From contig MU001505.1 in the NCBI GenBank assembly GCA_010093485.1, positions 771,375 to 835,374 on the forward strand: a DNA stretch of 64,000 nt, given 5' to 3'. The notes under the pieces are model-generated. The model was not told where the DNA came from and searched no databases. It saw only the letters and a list, made by a program, of their open reading frames with translations. This document shows, one piece after another, positions 11,579-23,522 of the stretch. Origin of the DNA: Karstenula rhodostoma CBS 690.94 (Eukaryota; Ascomycota; Dothideomycetes; Pleosporales; Didymosphaeriaceae). Made by a program: the position numbers and the translations under genes. Within the stretch, counting starts at the first letter, position 1. Each line of letters begins with the position of its first letter.

Positions 11579-12900
11579 CGCCTGTGGTCTCGCTGCCCGG
11601 CCGCCCGTTGTCGCTGTCGCTGTGGCCCGGCGCTCCTCTGCGGGCGCCAACGCCAACGCCCACGCCCACGCCCACGCCCACGCCAAACGGCGGCAGGCAG
11701 TCGATATTGGTATTGGGTGCATCAACGCACGCACTGCTCATGAGTCCCAACTAGTAACCGCCCGCTCCTCATCGCCTCCGCAGCAAAGGGCCCTTCCGCC
11801 CGTTCGCTCAGCAGGGGCCCGCCGCCCTAGCGCTGCGTAGCGTGTGAGCGTATGGGGGAGCGCCGGCTGGCCTCCTCGTCCCTCGAGCCGTCCGGTCTCG
11901 TCTCGTCGTTACGCGCGCATCCGAATCACTGCAATGTTGCTGTGTGCCACGCTGCCTCCCCTGCCGCAACACTCCCGCCCGCCTCGAAGCATTCACACCG
12001 AATCACACGCCGCCCCAGGCCCAGCGCCTTCCCCGTCTTGGCTTCGCCGTCGTGCCTTGTGTGAGCAGTCTGCCGCGCGGCGCAGACCTTCCAATATCCA
12101 CCTCCGCCGCTGGTTGCCTTGTCTCGGTCTGGACGCCTGTGTGCCAGTCCGCGTCTATGTGTACCGGCTATGTACTGCTGCTCGCCACCGTCCATGGGTC
12201 GCCGGTACGAGCGCCGCTGTGTGTGCCTGTGTGTCACACACACCACACGCACCCTCACACTTCACCTTCACAACCCGTAGACGCAGCTGGCCAAGTGCTC
12301 GGCTAAACACACGGTCGCAACTTACCCGGGGGCCTATACGCTCTGCGTGCACTCGCGCTGATTCATTCCAAGCACACACCCACCCTGGCACTGGCACTGC
12401 GCCAGAGACAACTCTTCCAGCCCCGTGCAGGTTTGTCTTCCGGAGCCAATGGCCGTGTGCCTCGATATAGTCATTTAGCACTCGTACCGTGGGCCAGGGT
12501 GGCTTTTGCACCAGTTTGCGGCGCAGCTTCATTTGCGTCGGCTGGTACTCACTCTCCCACCCTATCTTTCATGCGTCCTGCCTCCTGGGCCCGAGCCGTT
12601 CCGCTCCCGAGTGAGTCGAGTCTTTGGGATTCACGCCGCACTTCCGTCATACGCCAGATGCCATCCAGACCGACCGGGCATGAACTGATGGCCGTCTTCG
12701 AGGCTCCTTCCCGCGCTCAATACCGAGTTCGTACTAGGATGCTTCCCTCGCTACCGCTACTGTCGTCATCCGCCGTTCGTTCGTTAGACGAAGGATCAGT
12801 CAGCAGGGACCGCGAAGGATCCTACGCTTATGTACATACTCGCGCCTGATCTGCCTACCGAGCTGTCTGCCCGTTGACTCTAACTTGAATCGCGCTTAAC
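10265..12900. other. GC-rich gene-poor interval
   Basis: Upstream of the zinc-cluster gene. Open frames exist on both strands but are made of simple-sequence translations (PVPVPV, GVGVGV, CACACA) and match no family I know. It may hold a long promoter or leader, but I see no gene. Confidence 0.5.
10593..11685. repeat. Cluster of GC-rich microsatellites
   Basis: Tandem tracts: GGCA at 10593-10613, a GGCGAC-type hexamer at 10741-10770, CACG at 10788-10803, a 10-C run near 11390-11399, TGTGCC at about 11541-11578, and CCCACG at about 11656-11685. Several unrelated units in about 1.1 kb suggest a region prone to replication slippage. Confidence 0.85.
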
Positions 12901-15900
12901 TGTCGCTTCCTAGATCCATGGTTTTCTCGCCCGCGGACGCGGTCGCCTCTCCTCACTTTGCCTCTCATCATTCCACCTTCAATTGAAATTGCTGTCTATC
13001 CCATCAACTCGGATCGCGTCAAAAGACCTGTGCCGCAAAGCTATCGGAATTGTTCCCTTGCCGCGATCCAGGGCCCTGGCAGCGAGTAACTCTCCGTACC
13101 TGTCGTGTTGGCCGTCCTGGGCCCATGACTGGTCGACGCGGCGCTTGGCGTAAATCGATATTTCAAACGCCCCCAGACTTACAGGGGAAGTTGAAGCTCT
13201 TGTGGCCACGTTTCTAGGGCTGTGTCAAGATTAAGGACTACACACGACTTCTCGAACGCATCGAGACAGCAGGGCATTTGCCAATTAGCAGAGAAAGGTC
13301 AGTGCTTCGGTTGACCCCAGTCTTCAATTTCTCGAGTTAGAATCTGGTCCGGCGGCCCACGCACCCAATACTGCTTTTCATCATCATCGACTTTCTTTGG
13401 TGCAGTCAGCAAGAGTTCGAGCAGATAAGCAAAGACGAGCTGTGCCCCTCTACCGCAGACGGCCGCCTGTCAAATCAAATGCAATCTTGTCAACAATGAA
13501 ATAGTGCTACCGTCAAAGGCGGGCGAACGAAGCCGAGAGGCGCGCTGTGGGAGCGCGCTTGTCTCCGATGCGCGTAGCATGTCCACTGGATCCTCGAAAG
13601 CTGCGTCGTTCCCATGCGTATCCGGTATCGAACCGACGGTGCGGGGCCTCATACAAACCATGTCGGTTGCAAACAACTGACCGCTATTTGTCTCCCCAGC
13701 ATATGCGATAGGATTAAACGCTTGAATATGGCGCTCGACGCGGCTAAGCAGCTGCCACATGTGTATTCTAGCACAAGCGCGCATAACTCTTCCTTCCATC
13801 GGTGAAGGAACTGCACCATAGAAGAACGTGACTTGCTCTTGAAGGTGAGACCGGATTCGAGTGGCTTGGGTCCGCGTACATTAGCCAGCACCTTCGCTGT
13901 CCCTAGTGTTCCCACGAGATGCTCGATCCACCGGTGAGTGCTAGAAATCTGACTAAGCCAATGCTGCTCAGTTCAGCTATGACGAGGCCTGACGCATCTG
14001 CGCTCTGCACACTCAAACAGCGAAAGTCTGGCCTAATTCTGTCGAGGCACACCCGATCGCATCCCCGAAGGCCGTAACGCTGCCTGGTGGTACAAGCTGC
14101 ATACCGCGACAAACCGCCACTGTTTTTACGCATACCTTGAGCTTCAAAGCACATTATTCGACTTGATACACATTGCATATCACGCCAGAATGAAGCCAAA
14201 GTTCCCGATGCAGTACTGCATACAGCATCGGTGGGATGACTGCGCCGCTCAAGCGTTGCCACGAAACAACATCGTGATACTGACCATCAACGTCTAGACT
14301 TTCTACCTGCCGCATCTTGACGGTGATCAGACACGCTCTCCAGGAAAAACTGGAATTCTTGACTAAGAAGGTCGGCAGCCGAATGCCGCGATCTAGGTCT
14401 CGCGGGCCTTGGGGTCTGTTGTTCGCGACTGTGCCGCATTTCGGATGCGAGTACGAGACAACGCATCCGGCGTGGCTGTGAGGCTGCCTGGCCCCAGGCA
14501 TCTGCATCTGCACCAATCTACGCTGCCGAACCATCGCTGCTGCCGCGGCACCATGGGATACTGCATCTCGGAAGAGACAGCAGCTGCAGCATCGACGACA
14601 GCTCCCCGTGTTCCCCGCATATCCCTTGCCACCTAGACTGCGCTGGCTGCACGCTCGCTCCCATTCGGATGTGTCTGCGAGGCGGCCATTGCCGAATCGG
14701 ACTGCGTAGTGAGTGCTGTCGAGGCTGGGGCGGGGCTCGTATGATGAAATCGAGGTATTATTGTCGCCACGCACGATCTCAATCTGCACTTGGTTCGAAT
14801 GCGGTCTTCGCATCGCCGATTCTACAGGTGGCTCCCTGTCGCCTGTTAACCCAGTGATTATCGTTATTCTTTGTCTGCAGTAGGTGTTTCTTCGGGTTAG
14901 CTTTGGATCTGGATGTTTTCGGTATCCCTGAAGGTGATTCACACAGCCTTGTACTGGTAGTGTTTCTAGCCGACTACGCAGCATGGCCATTTTGGTTCAA
15001 CTGCAGTATTGGATCAAGTCGTGGTGAGTGCACGATGAGCGCTCCTGGCCGGAAACGCAATTACGGGGCCCAGTGGGGATAGTAGGTGGAGTTACCTTCG
15101 GCACCCGTTGGGCGAGGCTTGGAATTCGATGGATGTTGAGAGTTGGTGGTGGCGAGTACCTCAAACTGTGTACAAGAGTGGAACGCTCGATCAATGAGTT
15201 AAATAATGGATTTGAGGCTCCAAATAGTCATGCCTAGGCAAGCAGGACATCAACTCAAGCTTGTCGGACAACCAATCTCTTTCGCGCGAGACTTCCTCGG
15301 TTCTTCACCACGCTGCGTGGCTTGTTAGAAGGATTTCCCCCACTTTGTAACGGTGCTGGATCGCGGCTCCATGGCCACGCATGTTGCCCATGGGTTGGTC
15401 TTCGGTGGGAAATAGTACGGGACCTGGTAGAGGAAGCATTTTGCGATTTGAAGCCTGCCATAGCCTTTTTCCAGGCATACTTTGCACGTGCGACTAGGCA
15501 GCGTTGTGGGGAGTAATACAATTTAACGACGGATGGATGCTGCCATAGCCAACGCGGTTCCGGTGCTCGCAGCTGTCCGGCAGTAGTATCCCAAGATGCT
15601 AGATCCAGCGTTGGTCTTACGGCGAGTAAGCAGAGTCAGTCCCTCTTGGGTGTGCTCACGGTCACGTGCGATACAAGGGTCGGGACTTCTCCAAATGCTA
15701 TCTAGTGGATGTAATCAATCACTTTGGCTGAATAGTGCGCACGAGCGTTCATCTACCTAGCAGCCTTGGTACAAAGCTACATCTAGATTCCTAGTAAGAC
15801 AGGGGATAGCTAAACCGTGATACTGAGGGAGTGAGAAGGTAAATAGGCGGTGCCGGCGACTCTAGAATATGTATTTAACGATCTAGGGAAGAGGAGGGAA

Positions 15901-16681
15901 GTTGGAGGTTCTTAAGGTGTGGATAAGTGTACTTGTTGATAGCTTATATGTATTTTCCTTTTGTCCCTCCGTGCATTGGCAGAGCACAACGCTTTGTTTT
16001 CCCCTGCTTCGTCGATCTACCCAGGTTCGTAGTCATCATGTAAGATATATATATAGCTTATATGTAAAATAAAGGCAATCAGGTGGTGCTTAATAGTGAG
16101 CCAGTGAGGCCTAGCCCTCTTATTCACCACAGCTGGAGGGTTTTGCTGTCTTGAGTACCAGATGACCCCTTTCTTCTACTTTGACGTTTATACTAGTCTC
16201 TGACGACCCCGGATTCTTGCATTCTACCTTCTACCTCTCCCACAGGGGCTGGCCACCTCGTTCCGCCCACGCTATCTGTGCACTCGTTTTGGTATGGGTT
16301 CTGGCTCATGGTCTTTACAGTAGAGGTCATTTAATTGGATGTATGCATAATTGTACCAAGTGAAGAAAGTTGGGAAGGAAATTAAACCCCTTTTAACATT
16401 GACAACGATCTCTTCATGCCAATGCCCGACTAGAACCTTTGTAATCTGAGAAGCCTAGCCATCGAGCCATCTTGTAAGTGCCGTGGTAATCCATGAATAT
16501 GCTATCCAATCCTCAGCCATGCTAACCACGGTGTACGGGGTGGGTGTGCTTTTCTTGCAGAAGGAAAACTTTTATCCTCGCTCAGCTATGACAGATACCA
16601 CCCTGTATTAACTCCCACTGACTTTGCACCCAAGTCCTTCGCGTTCTTTGTCGGTGCGGAGATGTAGTCACCGGAATCTCG
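12901..16681. other. Gene-poor interval, no supportable gene
   Basis: About 3.8 kb between the microsatellite region and the first BTB-like gene. The longest open stretch is on the minus strand at 14154-14990 (278 codons). It has no recognisable domain and an arbitrary-looking composition, so I do not call it. A short motif, tagcttatatgta, occurs twice (about 15,940-15,953 and 16,055-16,067). Nothing else was recognised. Confidence 0.5.
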
Positions 16682-17506
16682 CTACTTGGAAATGCAGTAC
16701 CGAGCGTCCATGAACTTGCGGTGGCACGCGCAAGAAGTTGCACTCTCGCTGTGTAGGTGATAGTCCCTCAACTCCAATGCCTCGCTTTTCGGTTTCTCCT
16801 CTGAAAGCATCTCTTCGAGCAGGGACTCACAGATGTTATTTGCACAGGCCTCTGGTAGGTACTCGTCGGCGACCTTCAATAGCTGCAAACAAGCTGCCTT
16901 CCTTTTGGAAAGAAGATCGCCAAAGAACGTATCGACACATGTATCCTCCAGGTAATCACCAACGTATCTCAAGAGATCGATTGATGGAACCCTGTCATTG
17001 TTGCGGTATATGTCAAAGAGCCATGTCATTGTGTCATCCTGAAGCTTCTCCATACGAAGTGATCTTCCTAGAAAGTAAAGCTTTGTGTTTAGATCAATGG
17101 CGAACATTTCCTTGTCGGCATCAGTGTCTTCGGAAGACCATTTCAGCTCCTCAAGTGTAGTGGTCCCAGGGATTTTTCGTTCGTAAAGCCAATGAATGAA
17201 GCCGCGGAAACCCCAGACGGAGACTTTGACCACGGTGTGTGGACACGCTTTGCAAGCAGCTAAACCAGTGGTGTGCTTCCAGGCTTTTCGCCATGTTTTT
17301 GAGTGATGGTCCAGCAGCGCCTCGTGGATTGAGAATCGCTGCCCTTCGAGCTCGAACTGAATGATAGCTTGGTCGCTTGAGCTAAAGGGATATTAGACTC
17401 CATCGTTGAATATGTTTTTGATCACTTACAACATGGAAAACCTCCGCTTGGTGCCTGCTGGCGCGGGCGCGAGCGCGGGGGAGGGCGCGGTGGCTTCAGA
17501 TGTCAT
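16682..17506 (-). CDS. BTB/POZ-like protein, array copy 1
   Basis: Model: complement of 16682-17381 and 17430-17506, 258 codons plus stop. Exon 1 encodes a short Ala/Pro-rich leader ending KRRFSM. The 48-nt intron (17382-17429) interrupts a codon after its second base, as in the other three copies. Exon 2 begins with a BTB-like strand pattern (IIQFELEGQRFSIHEALL), then FRGFIHWLYERKIP, the BTB helix/turn usually seen as F..FL.WLYTG.LP, then a mainly helical part. It ends with LELRDYHLHSESATSCACH, the family tail motif. BTB folds mediate dimerisation and often serve as Cullin-3 adaptors. No second effector domain is visible, so the partner is unknown. Confidence 0.8.
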
Positions 17507-18058
17507 GTTTGGTGTGGGTTGCACGCTGAAACGTGAGTCGCAAGTAATGTTGAGTGTCAGTTGGATTGTTGTAGGAGCTTGGATTTATATGAGTCGAGCT
17601 GTCTCAAATCCTTAGTGAAGGTATGAGAGATTGAGTGAGACTAGTGCTGCGGTGAAGCGAGGTCGCCAGCGAGCTTTTCGAGGGCTCAAGGCCCAAGTGA
17701 AGGTAAAAGAGCCGCACACAACATGGATCGTGGTTGTGTGGGTAGATTTATGAGAAAAAAGAAAGCGCAACCTACGCTGGAGCTAGCGGTGATAACGTGT
17801 GCTTGCGCAAACAGGAAGGTGCCATGGACATATCACTTGTCACTGAGAGCACGACAAACACAACCCACACCCGTGAAAGAGCGTTCAAAGAGCTTCAGAT
17901 CCACCGGATGGTTTTTGATTTGATACCTTAGCTATGTATTGGCCCATTGCTTAACCACAACGCTCGCTCTCGAAAACCTATAGAAGGTAGAAATCCCATC
18001 GGAAAACCTTTGGGAAACCTCTGGGGCTCATACAGTGCCGCAGAGACACAGCCATCCC
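17507..18058. other. Intergenic, BTB copies 1-2
   Basis: Promoter of copy 1 and 3' flank of copy 2. No gene or repeat was recognised. Confidence 0.55.
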
Positions 18059-18929
18059 TCAACTAATGACCCAGGTATCGCCAGTCTCTTCTTTCGTGGT
18101 CGGGCAGAATACCTCCGAACCGTTGATGTGATAGTCCGAGAGCCTAAGCACCATGTTCTCCTCCTTCCCTTTTCCGGCGAAGAGCTTGTTGCGTTGCGCT
18201 TTCAATCTTATGACGCTGAAAAGGAATCCGAGCGGGTAGTCGTCTTCCAGTCCCATGCTCTCCTCGTCGCACCGTTTGTAGTAGATGTCGACGAAGAAAC
18301 GTTCTAGCGGATGCTCACCGAACATCTCCCCGGAAGAGCAAACAAGACGCAGCAGACCTGTCTGCGGGGCTGAACTGCACCTTTTGAAGTGGATGAATAT
18401 GAACTGTAACATCTCGAGCGACAGCTTTGCCATCTTGTAGTACCCAGCTTGTTGGTACAGCTCAACCGCCATAGCTAGGGCCAGTGGTTTGTCTCCGCCA
18501 ATTTCGTTCCACTGTGTGGGATAATCCATTTGCTTGATCATCTCATCACTGGGTAGCTCGTGTTCGTGTAGCCAGTATATGAAGCCTCGGAAGATGCAGA
18601 GTGACTCGTTGCTCTGCCGTGTCCAATCATGGGGACAACCAATACAACCAGCCCAGACGATCCCATCGATTTGATTAGCTTCGGGCAGAGTGGTCTTCAG
18701 GTTTTCCTTGTGGCCAATGTAATCCAACCAGGAACCTCCACCGCAGCGCTTCTCGATCAGACTTTCGTCGACACAGTAGACCTTCTTGTCGATCTTGAAA
18801 TGAACAAGCGACTGGTCCAAACAGCTAAAGCCGTTAGTATGTGCCTGGAAATTGGGGTAGTATAACACACTAGATATCAAACTTCCGCTTCATGTTAGCT
18901 CTGGCGCCCTCACCGGAATCCTGCGCCAT
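18059..18929 (-). CDS. BTB/POZ-like protein, array copy 2
   Basis: Model: complement of 18059-18824 and 18871-18929, 274 codons plus stop. Exon 1 ends KRKFDI followed by a phase-2 intron (18825-18870, 46 nt, donor GTGTGT, branch ACTAAC), matching the other copies. Exon 2 has DQSLVHFKIDKKVYCVDESLI, the equivalent of the BTB beginning, then FRGFIYWLHEHELP. The C-terminal tail has LRLSDYH but lacks the closely spaced Cys pair of its relatives, keeping only one Cys a few residues later. It is the most divergent of the four and has extra cysteines in the middle (CIGCPHDW). Function unknown beyond the BTB-like fold. Confidence 0.78.
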
Positions 18930-19978
18930 GCTTGTTGTTCGCAGACCGAGCTCGGAATGCAGAGCAGGCCGGAGTTGTCGTTGTGAAGAGATCGAGGCTG
19001 GGTGCGGGGTTCGAGTTTTTATGCCACAGCAACAGAGAACAATTGAGAGAGAACCACAACGACGTCGTCAAAGTAAGGAAACATGTATCGGTTACGTCGA
19101 GGCTAGGTGAAGCGGAGGCCAGGTGAAGCGGATTGCGGCGATAAACGACAATGCGCGGAAAATAAGCATCGGAATAGAAAACTGAACGGATAGGTTACAT
19201 GGCGTGTCGATCAGAGCTTGTGTTACTGTGGGCGTGTACTGTACTTATCCAGTGAGACTGGGCTGTTCCTTCCTCTATTAGGGTCGTGTAGCGCAGAAGC
19301 CGGTGAACGTCCCTGTCACGTGTAGCAGCTGAGTGCAGCGTTGCGCACCCGCCTAGAGACGTCGCATATTGCCAGAACAACGCGTGCTGCGTGAATTCGC
19401 CCACACGCGGCTTTGTAACGCCCCTGCACTGACTGCTCTGCCTGCAGAAGGTCCTTGTATGTGCCATGGGCGTGGGTTGACGGCGCGGGTCGGCGCGCAA
19501 AAGTCGAACGATAATATTGGTCGAGGCCATCGAGGGACGTAACATCGGTGGTGAACGCATCCCATCCAACCTCTATCAAATGTATATCTGTATGTCTTCC
19601 ACATGTCGCCGCAGCACGAAGATAATCGTGAGGAGCTGTCAGCTGGATTATATAATCAATCGACTACGTGCTTGTTGAACAAATTTTGACGATAAGATGG
19701 ATCTTAGGGTATTTGAGAAAGTTGATTACATCGTCTCTATGGGAATATAAAACAGATTGGGTCTTATTGGCATAACTTGTAGCGAGCTGGACGGCTGCTG
19801 CAACCAGCGAATTTGTGTTCTTAGCTGTGTACTTTTTTCCTCCAGAAATCGTGTCCAGGCCACGCAGAGCTGTGGATTGCGAAGGCTGAACGCACCCGCA
19901 TGGCATTCGCTGGCTGGCTTTGACGGCCAACGGTGGATGTTTGATGACGTAGGCTGAGCAGATCTGGCAATGAACTGC
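18930..19978. other. Intergenic, BTB copies 2-3
   Basis: About 1 kb. A few short open frames on the minus strand near 19,200-19,600 overlap one another in three frames and look random. No repeat was recognised. Confidence 0.5.
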
Positions 19979-20824
19979 TTACTTGATGAGGAACTCATCA
20001 CGTGCTGATCTCTTACACGGGCAGACGCTGTCGTCCTCGGAGTGCCAGTGGTAGTCGCTCAACTTCAAAGGTCCCTGGAAGTTGTTGGTAACATTGCAAT
20101 CTGCATTCGGCTTGTCAAGCTTGAAGTGGCCGACACACAAGCCAAACACGAAGTCGCGTGGGAGGAGATCAGCGCCAATATCTGCTGCTTCTTGGATAAG
20201 TGGGCGGCACAATTCCTTCCTCTTAAGGCATACATCAACGAGAAGTTCGCAGATGTTGCCGGTGCGCTCCTTTTGTCCATCAAAACCGAATACCTGCCAC
20301 GTACGATCCATATCGGGGACGATGTTTGCGCTCTGGTACTCGCGAAAGACATGGGCGAGAGCCGCATCTCGCAGAGACGTCACCCCAAGCATTTGTCCAA
20401 TATCATAAAGGTCAACAGCCATGCTGCACGCCAGTGGTTCACTTTCTGTTCCAATGTCGAAGCCATGAGGACACTCCTTCTCCTTCAACATAGTTTCATT
20501 GGGTAGTTCCTGGTTGTAGAGCCAATGCATAAAGCCGCAGAAGGCCCAGGGTGAAGTATCGGGAATGGCCCAAGCGTTCCCAACACGCGGGAAGCGTTCT
20601 GAGGGACCGAAAGCGCTACCCCATGAGGGAATAATGTGTTGAAGTAGACCCTCATGGACAGAGAACTGCTTGCCATCAACCAAGAAGTCAACGAGCTCCT
20701 GGTCCATTGCACTACATCTTGCGTCAGCCGTAATATCGCCATACGTTTTTGATACCGTCTCTTACAACATGTTGAACTTGCGCTTCGTGCCTGCCATGGC
20801 TGGTTTATCCGCGGTTGGAGCCAT
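19979..20824 (-). CDS. BTB/POZ-like protein, array copy 3
   Basis: Model: complement of 19979-20711 and 20766-20824, 263 codons plus stop. Exon 1 ends KRKFNM before a phase-2 intron (20712-20765, 54 nt, donor GTAAGA). Exon 2 opens DQELVDFLVDGKQFSVHEGLL, a clear BTB-type start. It continues to FCGFMHWLYNQELPNETML and ends LKLSDYHWHSEDDSVCPCK, the fullest form of the shared tail. The size, intron position and both motifs make it a paralogue of its neighbours. No nuclear, membrane or enzymatic signal is visible. Confidence 0.82.
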
Positions 20825-21541
20825 GGTGATTCAGGATAGTTGGAAGGTGCGGGTCTGGCGTATGTTGTTTGGGTTGACGAAAGCAGCTTTAAAAGCGTCG
20901 TCGGGTGGCATGCAAGCGATGGGCGCAAAGTGAGAGACACTCGTAAAGAGATAACGCAGATGCAGTAAAAGCAGAGATCAGGTGTCCCGAGGCGAATCGA
21001 ACAGTAAGAGAGCAAGCTGGTTAACAGGAAAGTGCAATCAATACTGCGATCCATCGCCGCTTTCACTCATAGAATGGAGAAGTCTGAGTATAATCATTCG
21101 GTGTCTTGTCTTTCTCAATTTAACAAAGTATGCTCAAATTTTCGACCTGGTGCTGTATTTGGCGTACCCAATCCAATTTGTAGAGGCACGAGCGCAAACT
21201 GAGACACTGCCAGATAAGGGCGGCATCTGCTCAACCCAAAAAATCAGATGCCGCAAGGTGACTGGAAACTAAGAAAACCAACTCGCTCAGGCGACTGCTA
21301 TGATACACGACATGACCGTTTTGGCACCCTACAGAGTTCATGTATTGCATTTTGCCGCGGCTTCCAGAAGCTCGCAAAGTATCATATTTGATACGACATG
21401 ACCGGAGACCCTGGGCGTGGCCCCTGTCATATCGTTTGTGAGGAAGGCACGTCTCATTTCGATGGGTGTGGAAATTCCCCCATTCGCTCCGAAACCTGAA
21501 GACCATCCATCTTTACGTCTCGCTTATGATAGCCTTCGACC
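20825..21541. other. Divergent intergenic region
   Basis: About 700 bp between BTB copy 3 (leftward) and the plus-strand gene at 21542, so it may carry promoters for both. No motif was recognised with confidence. Confidence 0.5.
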
Positions 21542-22348
21542 ATGAGCCTCCCACGACGGCCAGGTACTCCACCTGGCGGATGGCGGTACTGGACACCGCA
21601 GCACACACAGACACAAGCAGTCTCCGAGCTCGAGCAACAGCCGCCTCAACAACAAACCTCCGAACCACAAACGCGCGAACAACAAACGCACGCAGTTGTC
21701 AAGCCTGGAGAACCATCCTTCGCACATCAATATGCGCAAGCGCTCCTCAAGGCAAAGGATATCAATAACATCCATCGACACAGAACAGCTATCGACGTCG
21801 CTAAGACTGCGCAGCCTCCTACGAAAGAGGAGTTTATCCAGCGTGTTGCCCAGTACGCAAGGTCACTGCTAAAGCTCGATACATCATCAACGCCAACACC
21901 ACAAGAGCAGGAAATTATCGGGTCGCTATACAACTATCTGCGTCGTCAAGGACATGATGTAGCGCATGTCAACCCGCCTGCGTCACCAGCTCCACAGGAC
22001 TTCTCCCGCCCAGATCTCAACAAGGTATCTGAAGGCTATGGTGACAGCGTCAGTTGCGACGCTGAAGTCGATTCCGACGACCCCGTCCGTCCTGTCGGCA
22101 GCCCACCCGCTCCATCAGCTCTGCAGGATCTTCCCCCAGAGATGAACAAGGGATCTGACAACGACTGTGACGACAGCGTCGATTGGGACGCTTTGGCTGA
22201 TACCAACGAGTCCACAAGCGCAGTCGCACCAGATTACAGCGTGCCCAATCCGCAAAATGGGCGTTGGGAGGCAATCAGGAAGGTTCGAGCGCAGACTCGC
22301 TGGGATCAAAGTAGCGATAGCAAAACGGAGCAGGAAAAGGTGTTTTGA
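21542..22348 (+). CDS. Hypothetical low-complexity protein within the BTB array
   Basis: Single exon, 268 codons plus stop. It is the only plus-strand gene in the BTB cluster. The N-terminus is rich in Gln, Thr and Pro. Residues about 60-135 have a regular helical pattern (two FAHQYAQALLK / RVAQYARSLLK-like segments). Residues about 140-220 contain an imperfect internal duplication built on PAPQD..RPDLNKVS..DDSV and PSALQD..PEMNKGS..DDSV, rich in Asp and Ser. I recognise no domain. Intact length and biased but organised composition favour a real gene; homology is unknown. Confidence 0.6.
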   Translation: MSLPRRPGTPPGGWRYWTPQHTQTQAVSELEQQPPQQQTSEPQTREQQTHAVVKPGEPSFAHQYAQALLKAKDINNIHRHRTAIDVAKTAQPPTKEEFIQRVAQYARSLLKLDTSSTPTPQEQEIIGSLYNYLRRQGHDVAHVNPPASPAPQDFSRPDLNKVSEGYGDSVSCDAEVDSDDPVRPVGSPPAPSALQDLPPEMNKGSDNDCDDSVDWDALADTNESTSAVAPDYSVPNPQNGRWEAIRKVRAQTRWDQSSDSKTEQEKVF

Positions 22349-22713
22349 GATAGGCGGGCAGACTCTAAACAAGCAAGAATGAGACATGATCACAGACATC
22401 AAACGAAGGAGTGGAATGGTAGTGAAATGAAACTTTTCCTGATTGTAAACGATCCTAGCTAGTGAAGCAACGCATGTCGAACAGGTACCCTGAGATATCT
22501 GATAGTGCACTAGGAGGAAAATCCGAGTACAATGTTTTCACCCCTGGTCTGGCAATACGTAGGTCGATGGTATTTGGCCTTTTGTCTTGCCGCCTGGGTG
22601 CATATGTGTGGTTTCGCAAGTAAGACATCCCCTGCGATGTCCTTGGGGTCCTGGCAAGTTTCTAGTCGATCCATTCGGCTTTGTTCCGTGTGGGAAGGTG
22701 ACCGTGCGAAGGC
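22349..22713. other. Convergent 3' intergenic region
   Basis: About 365 bp between the stops of the plus-strand gene and BTB copy 4. Nothing recognised. Confidence 0.5.
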
Positions 22714-23522
22714 TCAATCGATGATGAACTCATCGCCTGCAGAAGGATCCTTGCATGAGCAAGTCTCATCGTGCAGAGGGGTGTCGGTGTGGTAGTCCGA
22801 AAGCCTGAGTGGGTCCAAGACAGATTTTCCAGCAGCAGCGCGTTCGCGCATACGATTGAGAAGTTCGGGGAGGAAGTCGTCTGGATATTTGGAAGTCTTC
22901 ATCTTTTCATGGCAGCGCTTGAGGTAAAGGTCGAGAGCGAAATGATGGAGACGATGACGTTGTAAGAAATTCATCTTGCCCAGCCGGGCGACGTTCAGAA
23001 ACATTCCACTAGCTTTGTATTGACCGAAGATGAAGGTCATGGCATCGTTCTCGAGATCGCTCATGATCAGGCACGAGCCAACGTGAAGGAGTTCCAAAGC
23101 CATGCGCGTTCCCGCGGGATCAATTTCCTTGCCCGTTGCCCACATCTTAGGGAAGCTGCTCTCGCGTATCAAAGAGGAAGTCGGCATCTCTCCGGTATAT
23201 AGCCAATGTAAGAAGCCTCGCACAATGCAATCATGATCGATCAGAAGCCAATGCGGGCATTCTTCGCAATCCCGGCCGTCACGCCCATCGTGGATTACAT
23301 AAGTCGTTCTCCAGTCGAGGCCATGTTTATCGAGAAGCGCGGCGGGTACTGTGAATATTTTATCGGCATTGGTGCGGAACTGCACCATGTCCAGATGATC
23401 CATGGAGCTGGCAGCCAGTTAACTCCATTTCCACATAAGTCAAAGTTTCATCATTCTTACTAGACCGAGAACTTCGTCTTTCTTCCTGCCTCAGCAAGCT
23501 CGACCTTGTCCGGTGCCATCAT
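22714..23522 (-). CDS. BTB/POZ-like protein, array copy 4
   Basis: Model: complement of 22714-23407 and 23461-23522, 251 codons plus stop. The start is a double ATG. Exon 1 ends RKTKFSV before the same phase-2 intron (23408-23460, 53 nt, GTAAGA, branch GTTAAC). Exon 2 has DMVQFRTNADKIFTVPAALL and VRGFLHWLYTGEMP, the closest of the four to the ordinary BTB consensus. The tail is LRLSDYHTDTPLHDETCSCK. A DCEECPHW segment parallels the CKACPH and CIGCPHDW segments of copies 1 and 2, so that Cys-rich turn is a family feature. Separated from copy 3 by an unrelated gene. Confidence 0.82.

Noticed and set aside
11381..12470. Several open frames of 80-208 codons in the GC-rich repeats
   Set aside because: They arise from translating simple repeats in several frames of both strands.
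14154..14990. A 278-codon minus-strand open frame in the gene-poor interval
   Set aside because: No recognisable domain, no supporting context, arbitrary composition. It could be real, but I cannot support it.
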